From contig OX387197.1 in assembly GCA_947561715.1 (NCBI GenBank), positions 22,470,266 to 22,534,265 on the forward strand: a DNA stretch of 64,000 nt. Reading direction: 5' to 3'. Below, in pieces: positions 12,608 to 23,417 of the stretch. Made by a program: the position numbers and the translations under genes. Positions within the stretch are counted from its first letter, which is position 1, and every line of letters starts with the position of its first letter. This DNA is from Ascidia mentula. Taxonomy: Eukaryota > Chordata > Ascidiacea > Phlebobranchia > Ascidiidae. A model generated the notes under the pieces. That model saw nothing but the letters and a program-made list of their open reading frames with translations, made no database searches and was not told the origin of the DNA.

Positions 12608-13483
12608 ATTTGTGGCCTAACTAGCAGATTTTCAACATTCTCAAAATGGTTTCATTATTGCTGCATTTTTTTTTATCTTTGTGTAAGTTTAGACATCGAA
12701 ATAACCTTTAACATTGCGACCAGATTTCTCTGGGTTCATATTTGAAACACTGAATAACATTGACGTATAGTTTTCAAGATAAACATTGCAACACACGAAA
12801 TAATGTTACTGCTTTTGTAGATATTATATTCTACGCAATAAATTTCTTTCTCTGTGAATTTTATGTAAATTAATGCAATAACGTTGAAAGACACGTTGAA
12901 TGCTTTTTTGTGTTCTTTGTGTACTTACTTTGCAAATATAAACTGTTTCTCCTTTGTAAAACAATCACTTGGAGTTTAATGTACAATCAGTTCTAAATAT
13001 ATTTACCACAGGTGACTTGCAAGTGGCTGTAAGCCTACGTATTGACGAGAATATCTCATAAAATGAATTGAGTCGGAAACGCTGTTGATTGTTCACAGAA
13101 AGGCTATGGTAACGTTGTTCATGTAGTTGGCTTTTGTTTCATGTTGGCGATCCGTATTACTGCAGTTCTTTCATTTCGTTGTTAAATGATATTTTGCGTT
13201 CATTCGTGGTGAGAAATTGTAAAAACAACTTATGTGCTAGCTCACGTAGATTCCACCCACACGTCGCAACAGGAAAACCACTGTGACGTTTTGTGTGACA
13301 TGATGCTATTTGCTGGTTGATCATACAAGTCAGTAAAGTCGTTTTGTGTCGTAAGAGTCAACTACTGACCTGCATATCTCAAAAGGAAATAAGTATTACT
13401 ACAGTAATTAAAGGGAAGTTTTGACAAATAAATCACCTTACTGTGCAATGTTTATTGAACTTATTATATTTTAGATTATTATA
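12608..13483. other. Spacer; left boundary of a segmental duplication
   Basis: From about 12673 to the right the sequence is almost identical to 55524 onward. The spacer holds no recognised gene. Just before the next start codon is attttagattattataATG: a good 3' splice acceptor 15 nt upstream of the ATG with no obvious donor, which could be a 5'UTR intron or a trans-splice site. Confidence 0.5.
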
Positions 13484-15524
13484 ATGGGAATGCTTGCGAT
13501 CTTTAGTTTTATCGTTTTGTCAGTTTTACGTGTCAATGCACAAACCTGGCACCAGTTTCAAGGTTACGATTATTACATCGAATACAGTGCAGTCAGTTCT
13601 TATGCTCAAGCTCAAAGTGGATGTGCTGCAAGAAATGCTAATGTGGTAAATGTTAAAACAACTCAAGTGTTCAACTTTCTGGTGGGAAAGATAAGCGTAA
13701 CAGGTGAACATTATTTAAATTCCAGTAAATTGATAATTTTCTCGTGAATAAAATGTATGAAAACTGAAAATAGGTTTTGGCCACAAAGTATCATGATAAA
13801 TTTGTTACTAAACTGTTTGTTCTTTCGATGTACAACAACAAATGCGCACCTTTTGTTTAAAAGGATTTCATTTTTCTGACGTTTCGCCTGTACCAACGAC
13901 TAGGTTTCTTCAGAGAATAAAACAAATGCAGTAGCGAACCCAAAGGCAAGGAAATTACTCGTCAAAAAGTACATAAGGGGTGCAACTGCTAAAATACAGC
14001 TGGGACGTAAATCAAAAGAAAGCAAGAACAGGGTTTGTTAAATCGCCTGTTCCTCAGACATTCCTTACTCGTTTTACATCGGTGCTACGAGAGTCAAAGG
14101 AACCAACAGGTTTCAATGGACAGATGGAACAAGTGTTGATGTAGCACAGTGGAATACAGGGGAACCACTCAACTCAGGAGGAAATGAGGATTGTGTGATA
14201 ATGGGTTGGATTTATGAACTTGATTCAACATTCAGATGGAGAGATATTTCCTGTTCGGCTGCATACACATCGAGATATGTTTGTCAAAGTAAGTAGAAAT
14301 CATAACTTAAATATTGCTCTCCTGAAAGATTTACGTAAGAATAATCGTCAATAATAAATGTTATGCGATTCCATCAGGACAAATCATTGTTAAATGTCAC
14401 GCTGTTTCAAACTTGGACTGTATCACATGTGCTTGATATTTACGACAAACAAAGTCAAGTGGAATTACACCAATATGAAAGGCCGTTGAACAGTTATGTG
14501 TTTTCAATAAATCTGACATTAGATTAAAAACATAAATACCAATATTTTGCTTGAATCCTTCACGTATATTATCTGTAGTTGCCTCAATTCGGCTACGAAA
14601 ATCATGTCAACACACACTACAGTACACTGTAACATTAATATTTATTTTACAGAAATCAAAACACAGCAGTCAACGACTGAATTGAGTCTTGTAACAACAA
14701 AAGAGTCAAACACTGCATCTACGTCACCTGTAATAACACAAGTGGCAACTACCCGTCAATCAACACACGGATCCAAACCTGCGTCCACTCCACATGCATC
14801 CCCGCGTACATCTCAATCTACAATGAACAACCGAGGATCGTATGGTATGTGTCGTAGTACCGAAAGTTTATTATCAAACAAAACCCAAATTTTTTTCTAA
14901 GAATTTTGTAATTATGTTGTTGATATTAGATTCAACAACAAAAGAAAGTTCAATTCCTGGCTTACAAAATGCAGGAACGACTAATAGCACTTTTATTAAA
15001 GGTAAGCTGAAAATTTTCTGATTATAAATTTTGATATGTATGTTATGCTGGAATATCTCATCAAATGATTGTTTCCTCGGTAGATCCCATTTATATATGT
15101 ATTATTGTGATCCTGGTTATAACAAACATTGTTTCAAGTCTTGTGATCTGGAAACAGCGGAATGACAAACGGTAAAATTACAATCGAACTCACGAAACAA
15201 TTTTGATCTTAAAAAAGCATTTTATTCAGGGGCGAACCACAAAGCAGCGCAGAAAATGAAAGTGTTCGCCAAAGAGCGACTGCAAAGACCTGCGAAAACC
15301 CTGCCCCACAACAACAAAATCAACACGCATACGAAGAAATATCAGGTACGACTTTGGACATTTCGACGTTATGAAACCAATATTCATGTCCGCGATTAAG
15401 AAAAAACATCACCGTTTTAGGTGTTGCTGCAACTGGTGGTTCTGGGTCGAGAAATCCAAGTTACGTGAATGTGAAAGGATCTGCAACAAATGAAGATGCT
15501 GCTTACATTACGTTTTCTATCTAG
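13484..15524 (+). CDS. Type A C-type lectin-like transmembrane receptor
   Basis: Exons: 13484-13703, 14058-14288, 14653-14844, 14930-15001, 15084-15171, 15230-15345, 15421-15524; total 1023 nt (340 aa), all GT-AG. Signal peptide MGMLAIFSFIVLSVLRVNA, then QTWHQFQG. The CTLD has GEPLN where other copies have GEPNN, and WRD. Two stalk exons rich in Thr/Ser/Pro follow. The TM exon reads IYICIIVILVITNIVSSLVI, then basic residues. Tail: the first tyrosine of the family (YENF) is Cys here (TCEN), but YEEI, PSYVNV and the last YITF remain. It has a near-perfect duplicate at 56274, where the stalk exon is frameshifted, so this copy is the better candidate for function. Confidence 0.85.
13876..13915 (-). 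other. Hammerhead-like core in intron 1
   Basis: Read on the minus strand this is CTGAAGA, a weak stem (acct/aggc), then GAAAC, like the catalytic core order of hammerhead ribozymes in Penelope-like retroelements. Copies lie in the same intron at 56666-56705 and, decayed, at 33133-33173; an inverted relative is near 45770-45805. The stem is short and helix III is not clear, so activity is doubtful. Confidence 0.35.
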
Positions 15525-16041
15525 TTCACAGACTCGCATGCAGTAATTGAACTTGTTGGTGTGCTTCAATGTGTATTTGCGCAATGATAATTTGGTGATG
15601 ACGACGCTGTTATGCTTTACTGTCACATACCTTCCGTAATTTGTGCCTTTTTCTTGCAGCTAGTTTATCACAAATGTATTTTATTCATCGGCCTACGGTG
15701 GCTACGCAGTGCTTGTGTCTATTGTTGGTCAAGATTACATTTCGTTTTGGACAAGTTTGTTCGGATTAAAACTGTTTGCCAACTGAATCTTGCAGAGAGA
15801 CAGTTAAAGGAATTGTGAATTATACTGAATTTTTTCTGATTTATACTGCATGCGATAATGCATGTGAAAGTTTATTTGCTCTGACAGGAACTCTGATTGT
15901 GTTACGGTCCCACAGACACCGAAAACACAAAATTCGCTTAAATGAACGACTTAAACAAAACATTATAGGATGTAATCGATTGTTTATAGAATAGGGTCGA
16001 ACGTCATGGTGTTACATTCACAATATGTTGCAGTATTATAG
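15525..16041. other. 3' flank of the 13484 gene
   Basis: No gene seen. The stretch is kept in the duplicate at 58319-58835 and, more weakly, downstream of the gene at 32746 (35136-35450) and, inverted, around 44500-44740. Open frames are not conserved between copies. Confidence 0.5.
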
Positions 16042-16235
16042 CAGTGATTCCCAACCTTTTTGTGGTTGCGTACCACTTGGAGGTGAAACAATTTCGACGC
16101 GTACCGCCTATTTGAGAAATAACCTAAGGGATGAAGTAGAAAACATTTTCATATTACTTACGATTTTTTAAATTCGAACTATATCCGCTAATTACGTAAG
16201 ATGATCGCGTACCACCTGGAAAGCCGGAAACACTG
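16042..16235. mobile_element. hAT-like MITE (194 bp)
   Basis: The element starts cagtgattcccaacc and ends ggaaacactg. It is flanked by 8-bp repeats tattatag / tattagag with one mismatch, as expected for hAT transposition. Internally it repeats gcgtaccacctgg-like words from both ends. It has no coding capacity. The duplicated block has it at 58836-59021, while the related flank at 35440-35460 reads straight through tagcattatag and looks like an empty site. Confidence 0.7.
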
Positions 16236-17567
16236 TATTAGAGTAGAGTGAAAGCATATTTTTACACAAAAGTGGATAAAACAGATACCTTTGTCCACAA
16301 GCCGATAACGACACAGCTCAACTTTCCAACAAAACCGCGACCAAACACAAATTTAGGAATTTTTAAGTACATTATGAACACCCGTAATAAATAAATTAAT
16401 GCAAGCCTAGAGCCTCTTAATACAAAATTCTAAATAAAGCCCATTCATTTCAACATTTTACACAAAGATAAATTTTTCTTAACCGGAACAGCTGCATGAC
16501 GAAAAGTAGACTTACGCCGTCTAGCGGACACGACTTGACTGAAGCGTGCAAAATAAGCGGCAGTATTGAGCACGTTCCAGGCTCATCGAAGAACAATTTC
16601 GTTGTAAGGTGGGCGGGGTATTGGCAATATCGGTAAATCGACCGTCCCAGATACCTAGAAGAAAATATGATCGGGATTCGTGCCCAGGACATCCTGGGTT
16701 CAAATCACGGAGTATCAAAAAATCGTTGTAAGGTCTGGCAAGTTTAGTCGATCCACATCGTGCTGAAGTTCAGAAGGCAGCAGCCACTCGGGCCATGACG
16801 CCAAACCGTGGACAAACGTGGACAAGAACACAATGTACCTGGACATTTCGCCTAACACACCGCCGCTTTAAGGCAAAAGTCTAAATAAATCGCCAAAAGG
16901 GGCATGATATCACTTTCCTAGAAGCACTTTTTTGTGGTTGTGTACAAATCTTTCACTCTGCAATTGCCCCCACCATACCCCCTTCTGACGCTGTACTTAT
17001 ACCTTTAGTTGCTTGCTTGTAGATTGCAAGAAAACGAGTAGTCGTTGATATTTCTTGTTGGTTATAATCAATAATGTATGCGCAGAAAGCATTGGGCTGA
17101 ATAACAGTACAAGACACTTTCGGTAAACAAACTAATAATAATCCATTAACAAAAACTAACATTAGTTTATGAGTAGTGTATATGTCAAGAATTACTGTTT
17201 CTTCTTGAAGATAAAGATTATTTACCTCAGTATTATTTGTTGATTTCATTACACGTATAGGCATTGATTCGCAAAAATACAGTTAGACGTACAAATAACT
17301 CTCATGCAAACAATGTTCATCATCGAAACATTTATTTTATGAGGACTCTGTGTTTGGTGATAAGATGTTGCTGTCTATATCCTCTGCAGTAAATATAGAG
17401 ACTCCAGCGATGTCGAAATAACTACGTAACAAAGTGTACACATCGCTGTGAGTTTCATTCCATGTGGGTTAAAACTTACACGCGATTTGCAGGAAGTGTC
17501 GAAAGGATAATCAAGTGTGTTATTGTTCTTCAGTGATTCTGGTCTAATCGCATTGACAGAAATAGTT
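16236..17567. other. Spacer with repeat-like sequence
   Basis: This spacer is duplicated at 59022-59908, and 44025-44270 carries an inverted, diverged copy of about 16500-16800. Near 16615-16700 are words like Pol III A and B boxes (ggttcaaatc), so a tRNA-derived repeat is possible but not shown. Open frames here are the same in both duplicates only because the duplicates are young. No protein family was recognised. Confidence 0.45.
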
Positions 17568-19222
17568 ATGAAACTGATTTTCATCTTCTGTTTCGTTTTC
17601 CAAGTCAAAGGTCAAACCTGGCATCAGTTCGAAGGTTACGAGTATTACATCGAATACAGTGCAGTCCGTTCTTATGCTCAAGCTGAATGTGGATGTGCTG
17701 CAAGAAATGCTACTGTGGCAAATGTTAAAACAACTGAAGTGTTCAACTTTCTTGTTGGAAAGATAAGTGTTGAAGGTAATTTCACAATAAATTATTGTCG
17801 TTTTTGCCAAATAATGACAAAGCAAAATAACTTTTTTCCAAATTATCCAAAATTTTCCATATTATATTTAGTTCTTCAGGAAAGCTGAAAAATTCTGGTT
17901 TGGTTTCAAACTAACCTTTAGTTTCAATTGTACGCAGTTTTTAGATAGCTTGTTATGATTTATAGGCTACCCTTTCTCATTCTACATCGGCGCTACAAGA
18001 ATAAACGGCAGCAAAAATTTTCATTGGACAGATGGTACAAATGTTAACACAAGACAGTGGAAAATAGGGGAACCAAACAATCAAGGAAGAAACGAGGATT
18101 GTGTGATAATGGGTTGGATTTATACACTTGATCCAGCATTTGGTTGGTGGGATGTTCCCTGTTCACACCCATCAAGATATGTTTGTCAAAGGAGCTTTGC
18201 AAGTACGAATAACTGTGAAGACCTCGTGCTATTTTATTAATTAAACAGTTACATATTAAAATTAATAGCACTCGACAAAAGAAGGTATGAAGCATTTATT
18301 GTTTCAATGCCTCAGTGTTACTGTTTTCTGAGAACGTTTTTGTTTTTGCAGACAGTACAGCACATACATCAATGAATGAAATGTGTTCTCTGCTATTCAC
18401 ACAACCTGTAACAACAACATTATCATCCTCTCTCGCAACGCAGAAATCATCAACCTCATCAATTGCGTCACAAAAACCTGCAACTGAACTTACTTCAAGT
18501 CTATTACTGCATGAAATAAAAACTGCATCCAGTGTTCAAATATCAGCATATGATTTGGAAATCACGAAGAGCCGTCTCTCATATGGTATGTGTCGTTGTT
18601 GTGCTGGTTTGCAACAATAAGAATATTTAGAGAACAGTTTCAGCCTACTATTCTGTTTAGAATCTGCAACCAAGGCAAGTCCAATTCCCTGCGTACAAAA
18701 TGCAGAAACGTTTTATGGCAGTCTAACTGGTGGTATGTTATAAATTTGTAAACTATATTCACTCTATTCACTCTCTGCAACTGTTCAGTAAAAGTTTAAA
18801 AGTTTTTAACAAACTAAAGTTTTTAAAATTCGATGTTTCATTTATTTTTTCTTAGATCGCATAATCTTCATATGTGGCATTTTGATCTTGCTTCTGACAA
18901 ACATGATGTGCTGTGGTATGGTGTGGAAGCTCCGAAAAGATAAAAGGCAATTTTTCAACTATCCACAACCACAACCGCAACTAATTGCAATTTATTTTGA
19001 AGAGAATTTAGTGGCCAAACACCAAAAGAAACAATTTGTCACGAGGCGCCTGCAGGAAACTACGAAAATTTTAATCTTTCCCAACAACAAAATCTGCACG
19101 CATACGAAGAAATATCAGGTACAATTTTGAAAAGTGAAGATTGTTCCGGTATGGATTAAAAAAGCAAATAACTAAACGCCTTTTCAGGTATTACTGGAAC
19201 TTCCGCATTGAAACACCCATGA
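17568..19222 (+). CDS. Type A C-type lectin-like receptor with short tail
   Basis: Exons: 17568-17775, 17966-18202, 18352-18585, 18661-18732, 18856-18946, 19003-19118, 19188-19222; total 993 nt (330 aa). Signal peptide MKLIFIFCFVFQVKG, then QTWHQFEG. The CTLD has GEPNN, an extra Cys in the AECGCAARN segment, and WWD in place of WRD. The stalk is Ser/Thr-rich. TM core: FICGILILLLTNMMCCGMV. Tail: YENF and YEEI, then a short last exon (GITGTSALKHP) that lacks the YVNV and final aromatic motifs. The intron after the TM exon begins GC, not GT; the related gene at 35801 has GT at the same place. If GC is not used, the tail would be lost. A fragment of its exon 1 lies at 59929. Confidence 0.75.
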
Positions 19223-20356
19223 TAGGTAGCAGGAATTAGTCGTAAAGTTTGACTTCCTTTGATTATGAATGATCTCAGCATTCCAAATTACATATACAAT
19301 TTTACTCATGTGTCGTTTGGCAAGCAAACATGTAGAATAGAATAATGTTAGTCTAAATAGTGAAAATGAAAATGTTTCGGAAGTGGTTTCCCACTAATAA
19401 AATGTCTTCTGGCGAACAACACATATATTTTTATTCTTATTTGTTCAAAAATAATAGGACCTCCAGCATTTTGAATATACTGTTAAAAAGGTTTTGATAA
19501 ATCCGTTGATGCTGAAAATGCAACAAGACATAAAGCGTTAGGCTTCGTTTCTATTGAATCAAACATGGCATTCGTACATAGTTGTTTTTCAAAGTGACGT
19601 AAAAGGCGATTGCAGTTGTCTGCTTTCAAAACATTGAATAGAAGAGCTTTATCTGATGTTCGAGTGTGTGGGATCCAATCAGTAACCGCAAAGTGTGGGG
19701 AGGTTACGTCACTAGCGACAGCAGACAAGTGTGTTGTTATATATCAATAGTGCATGGGTAAATGCAAAAACTCATGAAATGCTGCAGCGGAATTAGCTTC
19801 AACACAGGTAAATCAACACAATTCATAAAAATATTGCAAATTTACAACAATAACAACCATAACACAAGCGAATGCAAAGGGCATGTGGTACATAAACACT
19901 GCCTAATGCGACAATAGATCAAAACATAGATAACCAATAGAAATATAAAACTTCAAGCTTGATTTTAACACCTACACGTTCCCATATTCATCAAAACAAA
20001 CAAAATTAGATTTAAATTACAAACATTTTTCAGAACTGAATTTGAACAAGTTATATGTTTACTGCCTGGTTAACCGCACCGAATAGAACATGATTGTAAT
20101 CGCGTGGGAGCATCGAGAAACAAAGGTGACTTGATGCTACAAAATACAATGCAAATTGTGAAATCACCTTGCGACATGTATGTAGTAAAAATATACGAGT
20201 TAAAACTACGAAAAGTAGTAAAATATCATAGGGAAATCCCGACAGTCAACTTTTGGAAAAATGTCTTGTAGTATAAACAACATACACGGACGTGTAGTAA
20301 ACAACATATACTAACTTTTATTCCTTTTGTGCGAATAAGACAATTAGAATGGTTCA
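19223..20356. other. Repeat-rich spacer
   Basis: No gene seen. An R1 copy lies about 19680-19760 (ggttacgtcactagcgac). Around 20030-20110 the sequence resembles the 5' flank of the type B gene at 62357-62530 (gtttactgcctggttaac), possibly a relic promoter without its gene. Confidence 0.45.
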
Positions 20357-20479
20357 TATTTAAACTGTACATCATGAGGTTTTCAGGCTTGGCAGCCCAG
20401 GCAATGCAGCCCAGGCAATGCAGCCCAGCTGGATCAGCCACTTTTTCCTGACAAGTCGGAACAAGATTTGAAAAATCAA

Positions 20480-20552
20480 GCTCCCGGTGAGGTTTGAACT
20501 CACGACCCTGGGCTAACCAGGCCCAACGCTCTACCAACTGAGCTACAGGAGC
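20480..20552 (-). other. tRNA-like head of SINE
   Basis: Acceptor arms gctcctg / cgggagc pair, the D arm is gctc...gagc, and the T arm is gtgag ttcaaac ctcac. The anticodon arm pairs as tgggc/gccca around ctggtta, which would read anticodon GGT (Thr), but there is one extra base before the stem and U at position 37. Together with the shared non-tRNA body this favours a SINE head over a working tRNA gene. Confidence 0.55.
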
Positions 20553-20725
20553 TCAGTGGTTTTACGGGGTATATTGTGGCCAAGGTACACTGGTGCGCAA
20601 GCGCACAACTTGCCAGGCAACCTTCACATATACGTAGGGGATCTCTACCACCGTATCAGATGACGCAGTAATATTTCATGCAATGGCATGATAGGCAGGA
20701 TCGCCCCACTGCGCAGGTCCTTGCT

Positions 20726-20798
20726 GGTCCTGTAGCTCAGTTGGTAGAGCGTTGGGCCTGGTTAGCCCAGGGTCGTGAGTTCAAACCTCACCGGGAGC
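20726..20798 (+). other. tRNA-like head of SINE, second copy
   Basis: Same fold as the minus copy, but the acceptor starts ggtcctg, so it pairs less well with cgggagc. A Pol III A box (tagctcagttgg) and B box (gttcaaacc) are both visible. Confidence 0.55.
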
Positions 20799-20993
20799 TT
20801 GATTTTTTAAATCTTGTTCCGACTTGTCAGGAAAAAGTGGCTGATCCAGCTGGGCTGCATTGCCTGGGCTGCCAAGCCTGAAAACCTCATGATCGCGATA
20901 CGTTAGCTGTGATCGCCAAGCAAGGACCTGCGCAGTGGGGCGATCCTGCCCATCATGCCATTGCATGAAATATTACTGCGTATTTAAACTGTA

Positions 20994-23302
20994 TTGAGTT
21001 TGTATATGGATAATGGGTTACACAAGAAATGAGTTTAACATAATTGCTGGTAAATTCGACGAGACGAAACAAGGATTGTACGAATGCTGCAAATTCAGCA
21101 ATACATTAAAGCGTCAAGATTTGCCTTTATGTGATCAAACATGACGTTCAAACACAAGTCATTAAAAGGGACGAAATTGGCGGCGGCATGTGATTATCTG
21201 TTTTCAAAACATTGTACATAAGCGCTGCCTAATGCTGGTAGAGGGTGTGTGGAATTCGATCTGTAACGGTAAACACAAGAGATCTCAACAGTGTGTGGAG
21301 GTTACGTCACTGGCGATAATAGTGCAAGCGTGTTGTGATAAAAGAAGTGGGTATATCTTAAAAATTAACACAACAGAATCTGCGGATATATGATCTCGCC
21401 TGGCTAAATATTTGTTTACAACAACAACAACAACCATACAGAAGAAAATGAGCCATAATATAATGTTTGGGTGACTCCTGTGTCTATAGCACTATTGAAC
21501 ACCAAACAGTTGTTTGGCTGTACCTAGTTGGATACTCACGTTGACTGAAAAGTACCCATTTTTTTTTGCAAAATTCTGCGCCTGCCAGTTCAAAAGCTAT
21601 AGTTTAGTGCTACAGTCATCCAGCTCCACTGATTATAGGTAGAAATAATGCAGTATGATTCAATGGCTCATCACAGAAGAATTCCCTAAAGTCACTGATG
21701 AATCAAGCGTGGCGTATCCCTTTATATGACTTGTAGTTTGCTGTTTCAATGAAGAAAATGTGGAACTACACCCTTCGCGACAGAATCTACATCATACAAA
21801 ACGACAGTTTAGTACAACAGAACGCCAAACAAGCACGTAGGGTTCAGACATGAGCTGTATCATGGCCACATTAAAAAGATGGAGTGAAGGACAATACAAT
21901 GCGAAAATCACATGCTTCCACATGCATACAAAGCATTGCAGAGGAGCGCGTTCTCGCGATAGAGTTGGTGTGGGATTTTAAATCATAACTTTACACACAA
22001 GAAATCAGTGTGTGGAGCGTAGAGTCTGAGTTACGAATGTCAACTGTGGAAATGTGTTTTGCTACACAAGTGGTTATATCTTAGAAACACAAGAAGGAGA
22101 CGAACGCTTAAATCATAACATTTTAATAGAACCATCCAAAAAACATGCGTGTGAAACCTGTTAATAACTGCCTGATTAAAACGTGAAAAGTATAAAACGC
22201 AAAAATCAACCCCTTTACTTTTTATCGCTTTAAAATGTCCGAAACAGAAAGATATTTACACGTTTTAAAAATAAAACTGCAGATTATTGCTGAGAAAAGA
22301 AGTATGTTTAACAATTAAACACTTGCAAGATGCTGCGTCGTTAGTGGATTATCCACAAGAGGTCAAAATATTGTTCTGGAAACACAAATCCGCGCAGAAA
22401 ATAGCTTGCGGCTGACGTAACAGTAAAGCACGTATTTGCAGCGTACGCGTTTTAAATCAAGTGGTTTGTTAAATATTCCTGCCTAGTCATTCATACTTGT
22501 TATGCCATACTATGTACATATAGCTCTGTGGCGCCCGCTTGTGGCTAAATGTAGATTATGTTTTTTACAGATATAAGATTTGTCAATGTTTTGGACCTTC
22601 GTTCCTTGTATCTCAAGGTCATTAAACCTTACAAACCACTATCGTGCCCGACCTTCACCAATATTAAAGTGTTGCCGTGTTCCAAAAGAATGTAAGACGT
22701 TTTTCAAATCATGTCATAGAGGGCACTCTTACCAAGCTAACCCTATTGCAACAAAATAAATATTCGCTTGCCTTCACGCCCGTTCACGATGCACCTTTTC
22801 CTGCTCCATTTCACAAGGTGATGGTCGGCCAAACCAAAGACAGTCACAAGTTCCACTTATTCTGCATCCGTGTCTGAAGCTTGGCTGTCATGATTGTTTT
22901 TCAGTTATTTTGCAGAAAGATTTTAGTTTGTGACGATTGCTACGAAATAGAATCATATCTCGCCTCTCGACATTAGCCTCATTCCTGGGAAGGGTTACGT
23001 GTTTGCAGTGTCCGAAACCTGAAAAGTATTGATAACTTCGTGGTTAAAATGTCGTTTGCATCTTCTTCTTAAGGCCTTGATACTGTGACGAGTTAGTACA
23101 GAAAAAAAGTTTTATGGCTTATCATTACAATATTGTTCTGAATTTTATGGTATTTAAATGACAGATCAACGAGATTGTGACGATAAAGCGCAAATATTCA
23201 GCATATAATTGAATAGACCAAATTCAAAAGACCACAACGTCTTAATTTGTGTGTGGTAGAAATCTCGAATAACAGTTATCTTCGTAGTGGAGTTGACATA
23301 TC
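20994..23302. other. Spacer with R1 and R2 repeats
   Basis: R1 lies at about 21180-21390 and R2 at about 21390-21660; a variant R1 lies at about 21880-22110. The rest (22110-23218) shows no gene, domain or clear repeat end. From 23219 the sequence matches position 1 of the window, marking the start of the duplicated block. Confidence 0.5.
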
Positions 23303-23306
23303 GCAA

Positions 23307-23417
23307 CGTGTGGGTTAAAATCCTACGTATGTTCGTGCAGGTTAGACACAAGTGTAGGAAAGTGAATCACTTTATTGTGCAGTGCTTGATATTCAGTCAT
23401 TTGCATCAGTCATTATT
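23307..23417 (+). promoter_or_regulatory. Conserved 5' flank of type A gene
   Basis: This flank holds gtgggttaaaatcctacg and, 30 bases on, ggaaagtgaatcac, then the word catcagtcatt just before the ATG. These are the same blocks as before the genes at 199, 10491 and 32746. Their role is inferred from conservation only. Confidence 0.4.

Larger units (their letters stand above)
20370..20980. mobile_element. Composite tRNA-derived SINE in inverted arrangement
   Basis: The whole stretch is flanked by a perfect 13-bp direct repeat, tatttaaactgta (20357-20369 and 20981-20993), which looks like one target site duplication. Inside are two SINE copies in opposite orientation. Each has a tRNA-like head (20480-20552 minus, 20726-20798 plus) and a shared body ending gcctgaaaacctcatga. 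The plus copy sits between 62-bp inverted arms (20663-20724 and 20920-20981). The minus copy has a short internal duplication of ggcaatgcagccca. It has no protein coding capacity. Confidence 0.7.

Noticed and set aside
16450-16718. Open frames shared with 59234-59487
   Set aside because: Identical only because the block is a young duplication; no domain, no splice context and two overlapping frames on the same strand.
20480-20798. Two tRNA genes (anticodon GGT)
   Set aside because: Both share a 90-bp non-tRNA body, have an extra base before the anticodon stem and U at position 37, and lie inside a bounded insertion. SINE heads explain this better.
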